DNA of 64,000 nt. It comes from Sulfuritalea sp. Lineage in GTDB: Bacteria; Pseudomonadota; Gammaproteobacteria; Burkholderiales; Rhodocyclaceae. Of this stretch, positions 40,449 to 50,256 are shown piece after piece. Where the stretch lies: the NCBI GenBank assembly GCA_030651305.1, contig JAUSCI010000010.1:1-64000 (forward strand). The letters run 5' to 3'. Numbering within the stretch: position 1 is the stretch's first letter; every line of letters begins with the position of its first letter. A program made the position numbers and the translations under genes. The notes below the pieces were generated by a model. The model was not told the origin of the DNA, did no database searches, and saw only the letters and a program-made list of their open reading frames with translations.

Positions 40449-40961
40449 ATGAGCACCAGCAAGTTTCGCAAGGGCGCAATCGGTATCGCCATCGCCGCCG
40501 GCCTCGCCACCGCCTTCGTCGCGGTGGCCCATCCCGGCTTCGGCGGCCATGGTCAAGGCTATGGTCCCGGCATGATGGGCCGCGGCGGTCCCGGCATGAT
40601 GATGGGCGGCAGTGGTCCGGGCATGATGGGCTGGGGTCACGGCCGGATGTTCGCCAGCAACGATACCGACGTCGCCAAATTCCAGCAGGAGCGGTTCGGC
40701 GAGCTCAAGTCGCAACTGGCCATCACCGCGGAACAGCAGCCGGCGTGGGACGCCTTCGCCGCCAAGGCCGCGGAACAGGCCAAGACCATGCAAGCCCTGC
40801 GCAATGACACCGGCACCGCGACAACGCCGGAGCGCATGCAGCAGCGGCAGAAAGCCATGACATCGATGAGCGAATCCCTCGCCAGGCTCTACGAGGCGCT
40901 GACGCCGAAGCAACGCGAAGTGTTCGACCGCTCCCACGGCCCGATGCAGCGGCGCGGCTGA
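40449..40961 (+). CDS. Spy/CpxP-like (LTxxQ-type) periplasmic protein with Gly/Met-rich N-terminus
   Basis: Signal peptide; GYGPGMMGRGGPGMMMGGSGPGMMGWGHG; LYEALTPKQREVFDR. Confidence 0.85.
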   Translation: MSTSKFRKGAIGIAIAAGLATAFVAVAHPGFGGHGQGYGPGMMGRGGPGMMMGGSGPGMMGWGHGRMFASNDTDVAKFQQERFGELKSQLAITAEQQPAWDAFAAKAAEQAKTMQALRNDTGTATTPERMQQRQKAMTSMSESLARLYEALTPKQREVFDRSHGPMQRRG

Positions 40962-41253
40962 CCGGCTGCCGCCCTACGCCGCAGCTTCCGCATGCCCGCA
41001 TTCATGGGTGTGCGGAAGTGGGTCCGTTTGCGTTGGTCTTCGCTTGTCGGCCCAACCGGGCTGTTGGTTCTCAGGAAAACATTTCCGCCTTCAGCCAAAA
41101 ACCAGTATTGGCAATCGGAGACCAATGAGCTTTCCCCACAGAGATGCAGGAATACTCACCTATACTGGTGCGCATCCCACCGCCGCTGTTTCGTCCATGT
41201 CTGCGCCGCCGTTCGGAAAATCTGACCAATCCGCCACCGGCAAAAGCGGTGGC

Positions 41254-41553
41254 ATGAAGAAGGTTTTGTGGGCAATTTTGTTCCTTGCAATGTTTGCTTA
41301 CCTTGGAAGTTATATCGCCGTCATTGCCTATGTGCGATTTGGCGGCCAGGCCGTCAAAGATTTCTGCAGTCAGGAGTTGATTGGCAAGTCTGCGTCGGAG
41401 GCAAAGGAACTTGCCGCCAGGAGCGGGTTTGAGATCGTCGAGCAGGAGGGATTGCTTCGTGTGACCACGGACCCAGGCATGTCCCGACATACCTGCGACC
41501 TCAAGCTCAACGCCGGCAAAGTGAGATCCGCCAAGGCGTCCTTCCGATTCTGA
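41254..41553 (+). CDS. Hypothetical small membrane-anchored protein
   Basis: MKKVLWAILFLAMFAYLGSYIAVIAYVRFG TM segment; longer upstream ORF possible. Confidence 0.5.
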   Translation: MKKVLWAILFLAMFAYLGSYIAVIAYVRFGGQAVKDFCSQELIGKSASEAKELAARSGFEIVEQEGLLRVTTDPGMSRHTCDLKLNAGKVRSAKASFRF

Positions 41554-41772
41554 CGATCCGTGTGGCGGTTGCGGACAGCGAAGCGCCTCAGCTAGAGGTC
41601 TCAGTTCGGCCAATTCCGGTCATTGACACCGCTCCTCTACACCGGTCATTCATTCGCCTCGACTACTCGGAAGCGGTCATTGAATTGGGCCTACCGGTTT
41701 TCTTCACCTGAACTTCGCCAGTGAAGCGGGAACGGTCACTGACGATGACGTAAGGATGAGTGGCAAAATATC

Positions 41773-44700
41773 CTACGTCTCTTGCCGATTCAGCCCGCGC
41801 AGCAAGGTCGCAAACAGCGTATTTGGATCGAAGGGTTTAATCAGGAAGTCATTCATTCCTACCTCGAAGCAGCGAGCCTTGTCCTCGGCAAAGGCGTTGG
41901 CGGTCATGGCAATGATCGGTGTTTGCCGGTAGCCTGGCATCTCGCGGATTTGTCGTGTTGCGTCGAGCCCATCTACGTTTGGCATCTGCATGTCCATGAG
42001 GATGGCAGCGTAGACCGTTTCTCGCGTCATGGCTATCGCCTGTTCTCCGTCCTCCGCCGTGTCCACGACAAGTCCTGCAGCTTCAATCTGTAGTTTGGCA
42101 ATTTCCCGATTGATTGGTTCGTCGTCGGCGACCAGAATGCGGCTACCGGAATAGCGTTGCCGAATCAGCGTCTCGGCGTCGACATCCGTCGCTGGTTGGA
42201 GAGCGGCCGCTTCTGTGCCCTTCTTCAGCTTCACTGTAAACCAGAAGGTGCTGCCCACTCCAGGCGTGCTGTCAGCGCCGACTTCTCCGCCCATCAGTTC
42301 GGCCAGGCGTCGAGTAATCGCCAGTCCGAGGCCGGTACCGCCATATTTGCGAGTCGTTGAGTTGTCGGCCTGCTCGAAGGCACTGAAGAGCCGCGACATG
42401 GCCTCCGGCGTGATGCCGATGCCGGTATCCGTTACTTCGAAGCGCACCACTACCTTTTCGGCGGTCTCCACCTGATTGCTGACGCGCAGCGTCACGGAGC
42501 CCGTTTCAGTGAACTTGATGGCGTTGGTGGCGTAGTTGAGCAAAGCCTGTTGCAGCCGCGTCGGATCGCCGACCAGGTTGGGCGACAACAAGAATTCCTT
42601 CTTGACCAGCAGCTGGATGTTCTTGGTCTTACAACGCGCGGACAGGATCGAAACCACATTCTTCAGCAAACTGCTGATGTCGACCGGGGCTTCTTCCAGG
42701 TCGAACTTCCCTGCTTCGATCTTGGACAGATCGAGGACGTTGTTGATCACGCTCAACAGATGGTAGCTCGCGGCGTCGATCTGGTCGATGCGTGCTTCCT
42801 GCTTGGACGTCATGCCTTCCCGCCGCAGGATATTCGCCATGCCAATTATCCCGTTCATCGGGGTGCGGATCTCATGGCTCATGTTGGCGAGGAAGGCGCT
42901 CTTGGCGGCATTTGCCGCCTCGGCCGCCACTTTCGCCGCCGCCAGTTCGCGCGTGCGCATCTCGATCAACTCTTCCAGGTGATGACGGTGTCGATCCAGT
43001 TCCTCGGCGTTCTGCTTCTTTTCGGTGATGTCCTCCTTCACCGCCACATAGTGGCTGATGCGCCCGTCGACCTGGCGGATCGGTGTGATGACGGCGGACT
43101 CGGTGTATTCACTGCCGTCCTTGCGCCGGTTGACAAGCTCGCCCCGCCATATCTCCCCGCGACTCAGTGCCTGCCACAGGGCTTCGTGGGTGCTGGGTGG
43201 CGTCTTCCCGGATTTCAAGATACGCGGGTTTTTGCCGATGGCATCCTCGCGACTGTAGCCGGTGGTGTGCACGAAGGCGTCATTGACATACTCGATCTGT
43301 GCGTCAAGATTGGTGATCACGGTAACCGCTGGACTTTGCTCGACCGCCAACGAGAGCTTGCGGAGTTGCTCCTCGGCGAGCTTGCGCTCGGTCACGTCGT
43401 GGGCGAGAACGAGCTTGGTCGGACGCTCGCCGAAGAGAATCGTGTGGGTGGTGATCTCGACGAAAAGAATGCTGCCGTCCTTTCGCCAATGGCGCCATAG
43501 CCCAGCATCGGTAAAGCCCGACTCTTCGCTGGCGACAAACTCAACGAGAAGCTGGCGGTCCTCTGACGGACGTATGTCGAGTATCGTCATGAGGAGGAAC
43601 TCCTCGCGGCTGAATCCGTATTGGGCAACCGCGGCGTCATTGACCGCGACGAACGCCAGGGTTGCGAGGTCGTATATCCACATCGGATGCGGATTGCTCT
43701 CGAACAGTTCGCGGTAGCTCGCTTCGCTGTCGCGTAGCGCGTTTTCCGTTGCCTTTCGAATGCTGATGTCGCGCACCGTGCCTTGCAGCACCGGCTTGCC
43801 GTCGAGTTCCATGGCGGTCAACAACACCTCGCTGGGGAAGTCAGTACCGTCGCGGCGGCGAAACTGCCATTCGAAGTGATGGCGGCCGCGCGCGAAAGCC
43901 GTGGCGACGTGCTGCTTGACCAGACTCAAGGTCTCTTCGCCGCCAAGCTGGGTGGGCGGCGACAGGTCGCCAGGATTCTTGCCGAGCAAGTCGCTGAGTG
44001 CGGCGCAGCCGAACATCCGCAGGGCTTCATCATTGGCATCGGTGAAGCCTGTTCCATCGAAGAGCATGATCGCGTCGAAAGCGGCGTCGAACACGGCCTG
44101 GTATTTCGTTGCCATGTTCCGCAGCGCGGCTTCCTCACGCTTGCGCTCGGTGATGTCGATGCCCATGCCCATCAGACAAGGCTTTTGCTCAAGCAGATAG
44201 CGCTTGCCAGTAAACAGAAAGGGAGTTCGGGTCTGGTCTTTCGTCACGAACTCAGCCTCGACCTGGGCTTCGCCTTGCTCGTAGACTCGCTGGATGGCTG
44301 CTGCGACGGAGTCCCTGTCAGCCTCTCCAAAAAGGTCCAGAGGCGACAGGGTAGAAATTTCGTCGCCGCCATAGCCCGAGACTGCTTCAAAGTTATGGTT
44401 CCAGCGCAGAAAGCGGCCCTCTTGGCCGATTAAATAAAACAGGCCGGGAAGACTATCGAGCGCCTCATGGGTGAAATCCCTCTCCTGCAGGATGATTTCC
44501 TGCGCCCGGTATTTCTCCGTGACGTCGCTGAACACCAGCACCACGCCGACGATTTCTCCGGCGGCATTGCGGATGGGCGCCGCGCTGTCGGCAATCTGGT
44601 ATTCCTTTCCGTCGCGGGCGAGCAGCACGGTATGGTTGGCGAGGCCGACGACTTGCCCGTGTTCCATCACCAATTGCACCGGGTCGGTCACCGGCTTCCG

Positions 44701-46251
44701 GGTGGTGGCGTTGATGATGCGGAATACATCGGCAAGCGGGCGACCCATGGCGTCGGCAAGCGTCCAGCCGGACAGACGCTCGGCGGTGGCGTTCATCCGC
44801 GTCACTCGCCCGGCCGCGTCGGTGGCGATCACCGCGTCGCCGATGGAGTGCAGCGTGATGGCGAGGTTTTCTTCGCTTTCCTTCAACGTGGCTTCTGCCT
44901 GCTTGCGCTCGTTTTCGACCACATTGAGCTTGAATATGGTGCCCAGAAAAATCAACAGGCTGGTCAGCGTGCCGGCGAAGAGGATGAGGTAGGAGGTGTT
45001 GGCCACATTGTCCGCAACCAACTGCAGTTGCCCGATGTGCCGGTGATGCGAAACGTCAATCTGGTCCGCGGTGTCAGCCAGGTTTTGCAGCAGATCTTCG
45101 CCATGCAGGACCATGGTGTTGCGTTTGTCCGCGCTCATGCCGGATTGCCTGGCGTCGACGACCTGTTGAAACCACTGGAGTATGGCAATTATCGGAATTT
45201 CGATCCGCGCAAGCACACGTTTCTGATGCGGGTGATCGGCAACGAGTTTGCGCAACTGCTCCAGCTTTGCGTAGCTGCCGGCTTTAGCCGCAAGATAATT
45301 GGCCACAAATCGATCATCACCGGTGATGACGTAGCCACGAGTATGGGCTTGGGCATGGAGCACTTCGAGCATCAGCTCATCGGTGCCGCCATGCAACTTT
45401 TCGCTGTAGGCGATCTGGCGCCCCGTTTCTTTCAACTGGAATTGGGCGCGGCTGATGCTGAGTCCGATGATCGCCAGCAGCGCGACGCAGCACAGAAACG
45501 CCGCCGTGACCTTCCTGCCGAGCGCCCACGCCAATACATCCGGTCGCCGGCATATCCCCAGGACGGACACGCCCAGCAGCGTGAACAAGATGGCCGTGTG
45601 CATCGCCATGATGGTCAAGCCAAACCACCCATAAGCGCCGAGAACCGGGGTGGCATAGCTCAGTATCGCCGCCAGCGCCAAAGCCGCTACCAAAAGGCCG
45701 ATGCCCGCCGACAGCATGATGCCCAGGCGGGTTTTGTGCAACGCGCCGGCAAGCCACAACGCCACCGCCAGCGCGACAAAACACAAAGCGGTCTCCGGCG
45801 CCATTCGTCCCGGATTCGACGTGCCCACGGTGCCGGCTGGCTCGACAAACAACCACTGGTCAAGGCCGGGATTCCAGCCGAAGACATATTCACCCAGGGT
45901 CAGCAGGCCGATGAGGCCGGCCAGCCCGCTGAAAGCCGGTGCGAGGCGGGAAAGGTGGGCGGCGCGTTGCGGATCGGGGGTTGTCGATAACCGGGTTGTC
46001 AACCACAGCGCAATGCCGATCAGAATAAAGCAGGCTGCCGTGTTCGCCTTCATGGAGACCCATCCCGGCAGGATGCTCTTCAGGAGGGCAATATCGAAGG
46101 CCCATCCGACCAGAACCATGACGCCCACCGCCACCGCAAGAAGCGCGGAGAACGAGGCCAGCCTGGTTGCCGGCGCGGCGGGACTGAATGTGTGGTCAGT
46201 GTTCATCTGCTGGTTCTGATGCTGACAAACATAGGGCTTCCGGCCCTTCAT
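41773..46251 (-). CDS. Multi-PAS hybrid sensor histidine kinase with receiver domain
   Basis: N-terminal TM region, several PAS domains, HisKA ([23 protein letters not shown]), HATPase ([37 protein letters not shown]), C-terminal REC ([20 protein letters not shown]); start may instead be MNTDHTFSP at ~46206. Confidence 0.93.
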   Translation of the reverse strand: MKGRKPYVCQHQNQQMNTDHTFSPAAPATRLASFSALLAVAVGVMVLVGWAFDIALLKSILPGWVSMKANTAACFILIGIALWLTTRLSTTPDPQRAAHLSRLAPAFSGLAGLIGLLTLGEYVFGWNPGLDQWLFVEPAGTVGTSNPGRMAPETALCFVALAVALWLAGALHKTRLGIMLSAGIGLLVAALALAAILSYATPVLGAYGWFGLTIMAMHTAILFTLLGVSVLGICRRPDVLAWALGRKVTAAFLCCVALLAIIGLSISRAQFQLKETGRQIAYSEKLHGGTDELMLEVLHAQAHTRGYVITGDDRFVANYLAAKAGSYAKLEQLRKLVADHPHQKRVLARIEIPIIAILQWFQQVVDARQSGMSADKRNTMVLHGEDLLQNLADTADQIDVSHHRHIGQLQLVADNVANTSYLILFAGTLTSLLIFLGTIFKLNVVENERKQAEATLKESEENLAITLHSIGDAVIATDAAGRVTRMNATAERLSGWTLADAMGRPLADVFRIINATTRKPVTDPVQLVMEHGQVVGLANHTVLLARDGKEYQIADSAAPIRNAAGEIVGVVLVFSDVTEKYRAQEIILQERDFTHEALDSLPGLFYLIGQEGRFLRWNHNFEAVSGYGGDEISTLSPLDLFGEADRDSVAAAIQRVYEQGEAQVEAEFVTKDQTRTPFLFTGKRYLLEQKPCLMGMGIDITERKREEAALRNMATKYQAVFDAAFDAIMLFDGTGFTDANDEALRMFGCAALSDLLGKNPGDLSPPTQLGGEETLSLVKQHVATAFARGRHHFEWQFRRRDGTDFPSEVLLTAMELDGKPVLQGTVRDISIRKATENALRDSEASYRELFESNPHPMWIYDLATLAFVAVNDAAVAQYGFSREEFLLMTILDIRPSEDRQLLVEFVASEESGFTDAGLWRHWRKDGSILFVEITTHTILFGERPTKLVLAHDVTERKLAEEQLRKLSLAVEQSPAVTVITNLDAQIEYVNDAFVHTTGYSREDAIGKNPRILKSGKTPPSTHEALWQALSRGEIWRGELVNRRKDGSEYTESAVITPIRQVDGRISHYVAVKEDITEKKQNAEELDRHRHHLEELIEMRTRELAAAKVAAEAANAAKSAFLANMSHEIRTPMNGIIGMANILRREGMTSKQEARIDQIDAASYHLLSVINNVLDLSKIEAGKFDLEEAPVDISSLLKNVVSILSARCKTKNIQLLVKKEFLLSPNLVGDPTRLQQALLNYATNAIKFTETGSVTLRVSNQVETAEKVVVRFEVTDTGIGITPEAMSRLFSAFEQADNSTTRKYGGTGLGLAITRRLAELMGGEVGADSTPGVGSTFWFTVKLKKGTEAAALQPATDVDAETLIRQRYSGSRILVADDEPINREIAKLQIEAAGLVVDTAEDGEQAIAMTRETVYAAILMDMQMPNVDGLDATRQIREMPGYRQTPIIAMTANAFAEDKARCFEVGMNDFLIKPFDPNTLFATLLRGLNRQET

Positions 46252-46261
46252 CCATTACTGC

Positions 46262-46275
46262 GGGGGGGGGGGGGG
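46262..46275. repeat. Homopolymeric G(14) tract just upstream of the hybrid kinase start
   Basis: Direct read: ...tactgcGGGGGGGGGGGGGGactt. Confidence 0.85.
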
Positions 46276-46702
46276 ACTTGGAATCGGTTGCTGTTTCTTT
46301 TTCGGATGCCATGAAACCCCCTTGAAAAGGTGGGTATTACTGTGTTTTGCATAATACGCCCATCCAAAACCTCGGCTCTTGGTTTTTCTTAATGGGCTGC
46401 TGACCACGACACCCTCCTCAAAACCTCGCCGTTTCAGATCCCTCAGTGACCGCAAGCGCTGCACAAGAGCCTTCCGAGCACGAGTATCACCAACGCATAG
46501 CGAATGTCGGCTCCGCCATTTTTGTGGTTCCTGGCGAATGTCCGCTCCCGGTTTTCGCCACGGACCGCTAAGGGCACACAGCAGCCGGCGCGGACCGCTT
46601 ATTTCCAATTCATCGCCTCGTTGCCGGATCAGGGACCGCGACCTTTTGCTGGACCATCACAACGAATTGCGCTCCCGCTAATCCCTGCTGACGCTTCGTT
46701 TT

Positions 46703-46794
46703 GTAACGCAGCGTAACAGACTGCGGCCGTGCAACGCGACGATGCAAAAAGGGCCGGCGGCGGCAACGTCTTGCTTACAGGATTGCAGTCAAAT
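46703..46794 (+). promoter_or_regulatory. Putative OmpR-type regulator box and promoter block (copy 2)
   Basis: GTAACgcagcGTAAC, then GCAACGCGACGATGCAAAA at the same offsets as copy 1 (28 and 37), then GCTTACA...GTCAAATG. Confidence 0.6.
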
Positions 46795-46822
46795 GCACTC
46801 ATCGACAGACAGGGAGCAGCAC

Positions 46823-47566
46823 ATGAGCAAGATTTTCGGTTTCGGCGAGACGGTGCCCGGCTACGAGGTGCCGGTGTTGAACGAGCGCGAGGTGCGGGCC
46901 GCCGCCGGCATCCTCCTGGTTTTCGCCATGATGAGCTTCGCCAATGCCTGGTTCATGGGCAATTTCCGCCCGACCAAGATTTTCGTGATTGCTTTCCTGA
47001 TCGATTTCACGATCCGCCTGTTCATCAACCCGAAGTATTCGCCGAGCATGATCGTCGGCCGCTTTGCCGTGCGCAATCAGGCGCCGGAATGGACCGGCGC
47101 GCCGCAGAAGCGTTTCGCCTGGGCGATCGGCTGGGGGCTGGCGGTGACCATGCTCTGGCTGATCGTGATCAACAACGTGATCGGGCCGATCAACATGCTG
47201 GTCTGCGCCACCTGCCTGACGCTGATGTTCTTCGAGAGCGCCTTCGGCATTTGCATCGGCTGCAAGATATATAACGCCTTTTCCCGCCGGCAGGCGCAAC
47301 ATTGCGCCGGTGGTGTCTGCGAGGTCTTCACGCCCCATGCCAGCCAGAAAGTCGGCGCTGGCGGCACGGCGATCGTGGTGGCCTTTTTCGCCCTGATCGG
47401 CGTTGTCGGCCAGCAGGGCTTTCCCGCGGCGGACGCGCTTGCCCAGGTTGCCCCGTCTGCCCCGACTGGCGCCGCAGCGGGCGCCGACGATCGCTGCACA
47501 CCGCCTGCCTTTGCGGTGGCCATGGGCCACGCCGAGAAATGGAAGCTGCACAACAACTGCAAGTGA
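46823..47566 (+). CDS. DUF4395-type membrane protein
   Basis: EREVRAAAGILLVFAMMSFANAWFMGNFRPTKIFVIAFLIDFTIRLFINPKYSPSMIVGR; FESAFGICIGCKIY. Confidence 0.85.
   Translation: MSKIFGFGETVPGYEVPVLNEREVRAAAGILLVFAMMSFANAWFMGNFRPTKIFVIAFLIDFTIRLFINPKYSPSMIVGRFAVRNQAPEWTGAPQKRFAWAIGWGLAVTMLWLIVINNVIGPINMLVCATCLTLMFFESAFGICIGCKIYNAFSRRQAQHCAGGVCEVFTPHASQKVGAGGTAIVVAFFALIGVVGQQGFPAADALAQVAPSAPTGAAAGADDRCTPPAFAVAMGHAEKWKLHNNCK
47347..47370 (-). repeat. 24-bp dispersed motif, copy 7 (reverse strand)
   Basis: GCCGTGCCGCCAGCGCCGACTTTC on minus, inside the DUF4395 gene (KVGAGGTAI). Confidence 0.85.
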
Positions 47567-47578
47567 AGGAACATTGAC

Positions 47579-48268
47579 ATGAGCCTGGTCACCGCAAGCA
47601 ATTTGACCAAGACCTACCGCATCGGCGACATCGACGTGCCGGCGATCAAGGGTATCGATTTCGTCATCGAAGCCTCTTCCTTCGTCGCCTTCGTCGGCCC
47701 TTCAGGCAGCGGCAAGAGCACGCTGCTCAACATGGTTGGCTGCCTCGATCATCCGAGCAGCGGTACGCTCAAGGTGCTCGACACCGACATCGCCACACTG
47801 GACCGCCGCGCCGCCGCGCGCTTTCGCGGCGAACACATCGGCTTCGTGTTCCAGGACTTCAACCTGATTCCGGTGCTGACCGTGTTCGAGAATGTCGAGT
47901 ATCCCTTGCGCATAGTGCAAAAATGGCCGGCGGAGAAGCGCCGCGCCCAGGTGCTGCGCCTGCTCGACGCCGTCGGCATGGCCGACCAGGCCGACAAGCG
48001 CCCCGACCAGATTTCCGGCGGGCAGAAACAGCGCGTCGCCGTGGCGCGCGCGCTGGTCAGCCAGCCCAAGCTGGTGCTGGCCGACGAACCGACCGCCAAC
48101 CTCGACCACGACACGGCCTACCGCGTGCTCGAACTGATGAAGAAAATGCGCGACGAATTCAGGACCACGTTCGTGTTCTCCACCCATGATTCCAAGATCA
48201 TGGGCGAGGCCGAAACCACTTTCGTTCTCGAAGACGGGCGTTTGCAGAATGGAGGCAGCCATGCTTGA
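47579..48268 (+). CDS. ABC transporter ATP-binding protein (LolD/MacB type)
   Basis: GPSGSGKSTLLNMVGCLDHPSSGTL, DQISGGQKQRVAVARALVSQPKLVLADEPTANLD. Confidence 0.95.
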   Translation: MSLVTASNLTKTYRIGDIDVPAIKGIDFVIEASSFVAFVGPSGSGKSTLLNMVGCLDHPSSGTLKVLDTDIATLDRRAAARFRGEHIGFVFQDFNLIPVLTVFENVEYPLRIVQKWPAEKRRAQVLRLLDAVGMADQADKRPDQISGGQKQRVAVARALVSQPKLVLADEPTANLDHDTAYRVLELMKKMRDEFRTTFVFSTHDSKIMGEAETTFVLEDGRLQNGGSHA

Positions 48269-49514
48269 TATCCTCGACATCGCCAGCCGCAACCTGTTGC
48301 GCTACCGCCGTCGCAGCTTGCTGACGCTGCTGCTGATCGTCATCGGCATGGTCGCGGTGCTGCTGTTCGTCGCCGTGGCCGGCTCCTTCAAATCCATGAT
48401 GGTCGGCCAGATCACGGATTCGGTGCTGGGCCACCTGCAGGTGCACCACAAGGGCTATGTCGCCTCGATCGACAACCTGCCGCTCAACCTCAACATGAAG
48501 CCGCCGATGGTGGCCAAGGTCGAAGAGGCGCTACGGGCCAACCCGGCGGTCGAGACCTGGTCGGCGCGGGTCAAGTTCGGCGGCATGTTCAGCAACTTCG
48601 CCGAGACCACCAGCATCCGCGTGAACGGCATCGATCCGGCGCGCGAGGCGGCGACCACGCCGCTCTTGCCCGGCCGCATGATCGAGGGCCAGAGGGTTGG
48701 GGCTGGGGCCGGCGCGCTGGTCGCCCGCGGCCAGATAGTGATTCCGGTGCTGCTGGCGCGCGGCATGAAGACCAAGCTGGGCGACACCGTGGTTCTGGTG
48801 GCGACCAACCGCGACGGCTCGGTCAATGGCAAGACCTTTGTCGTCCGCGGCATCCTCGAAGGTGTCACCGGCCCCGGTGGACGCGACGGCTACATCCACA
48901 TCGACGATGCGCGCGAACTGCTGCGCATGAGCGAGGCCGAGGTCAGCGAGATCGCCGTGCGCCTGAAGGATTTCTCGCGCCTGGACCGCAGCACCAGCCA
49001 GATCAAGGCCGTGCTGGAAGGCGTCAGCAATGGCAAGCCGGTGCTGGAAACCCACACCTGGGCCGATCTCTCGCCGTTCGCCAACCTGGCCAAGATGATC
49101 GACCTGATGACGCTGTTCATCAAGGTGGTGCTGGTCTCGATCGTGCTGGTCAGCGTGATGAACGTGATGATCATGGCGGTGTTCGAGCGCATCCGCGAAA
49201 TCGGCACCATCGCCGCGATCGGCACGCCGCCTTCGCGCATCCTTGCGCTGTTCCTCGCCGAGGGATTGATGCTGGGCATCGTCGGTACGATAGCGGGTAC
49301 GCTGTTGAGCCTCGTCGCGATTTTCGGCATCAATCTCTGGAGCCCGACCTTCAATTTCGGTCAGCAACAGAACCTGGTGATGGCGCCGACCATTGCCGGC
49401 GGCGACGTGCTGACCATTGCCGTGCTGGTCGTCGTGGTCGCCGTCATTGCCAGCCTGCAACCGGCCTGGAAGGCCTCGCGCATGGACCCGATCAGCGCCC
49501 TGCGTCACGTGTGA
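48261..49514 (+). CDS. ABC transporter permease (FtsX/MacB-like)
   Basis: DIASRNLLRYRRRSLLTLLLIVIGMVAVLLFVAVAGSF; C-terminal FtsX domain VFERIREIGTIAAIGTPPSRILALFLAEGLMLGIVG. Confidence 0.93.
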   Translation: MLDILDIASRNLLRYRRRSLLTLLLIVIGMVAVLLFVAVAGSFKSMMVGQITDSVLGHLQVHHKGYVASIDNLPLNLNMKPPMVAKVEEALRANPAVETWSARVKFGGMFSNFAETTSIRVNGIDPAREAATTPLLPGRMIEGQRVGAGAGALVARGQIVIPVLLARGMKTKLGDTVVLVATNRDGSVNGKTFVVRGILEGVTGPGGRDGYIHIDDARELLRMSEAEVSEIAVRLKDFSRLDRSTSQIKAVLEGVSNGKPVLETHTWADLSPFANLAKMIDLMTLFIKVVLVSIVLVSVMNVMIMAVFERIREIGTIAAIGTPPSRILALFLAEGLMLGIVGTIAGTLLSLVAIFGINLWSPTFNFGQQQNLVMAPTIAGGDVLTIAVLVVVVAVIASLQPAWKASRMDPISALRHV

Positions 49515-49527
49515 AACTGGAACCGTC

Positions 49528-50256
49528 ATGAAGAAACTCATTGCACTGTTGTTTTGTCTGGTGGCGACCCAGGTACTCGCGCTTGACGGCGCGACGATCC
49601 TGCAGAAGGTCGATCGCAACCTCGAACCCGAGGCCTACGAGATGTTGAGGAAGCTGATCAACGTCGAGCCCGACGGCAAGAAGAAGGAGTTCGTGCTGTA
49701 TTCGGTGAAGAAGGGCCGCGACAAGATCGTCGCGCTCTTCCTCGCGCCGCAAAGCGACAAGGGCCGCGCCACGCTGCGCCTGGGCGACAACATGTGGCTC
49801 TACATTCCCGAAGTCGGCAAGCCGATGCGCATCACCAGCCTGCAGTCGGTCACCGGCGGCGTGTTCAATAATGCCGACATCCTGCGCATCGACTACACGG
49901 CGGAATACAAGGTCGAGGCGGCGAGCGAAGAGAAGGACCAGTACCTGCTCACGCTCAAGGCCAAAACCAACGAAGTCGCCTACGACAAGCTGAAAATGTG
50001 GGTGGACAAGAAGGCGCTGCTGCCGGTCACTATCGAGTGCTATGCCGCCAGCGGCATGCTGATCAAGACCCTGCGGTTTTCGGACATCAAGGATTTCGGC
50101 GGCGGCATCAAGCGCCCGGCGACGATCGAGACCGACAGCCCGCTGTACAAGGACCACAAGTCGGTGATGCTCTACGCCCAGATCAAGAAGCGCAGCTTCC
50201 CCGACGAGGTGTTCTCGCTCAACTACCTGCCGCGCGTCGAAGATCTCCGCAAGTGA
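49528..50256 (+). CDS. LolA-like outer-membrane lipoprotein-sorting protein
   Basis: Signal peptide; GRATLRLGDNMWLYIPEVGKPMRITSLQSVTGGVFNNADI; KMWVDKKALLPVTIECYAASG. Confidence 0.88.
   Translation: MKKLIALLFCLVATQVLALDGATILQKVDRNLEPEAYEMLRKLINVEPDGKKKEFVLYSVKKGRDKIVALFLAPQSDKGRATLRLGDNMWLYIPEVGKPMRITSLQSVTGGVFNNADILRIDYTAEYKVEAASEEKDQYLLTLKAKTNEVAYDKLKMWVDKKALLPVTIECYAASGMLIKTLRFSDIKDFGGGIKRPATIETDSPLYKDHKSVMLYAQIKKRSFPDEVFSLNYLPRVEDLRK

Noticed and set aside
42263-42286. Possible 24-bp motif copy in the hybrid kinase (ggcgtgctgtcagcgccgacttct)
   Set aside because: Antisense codons give EVGADSTP, within the normally conserved kinase G2/G3 box region, so the match may be coincidental; not counted among strong copies.
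46255-46608. 117-aa ORF upstream of the hybrid kinase
   Set aside because: Ends in a poly-Pro tail generated by the G/C homopolymer and spans repeat-like sequence; no credible domain.
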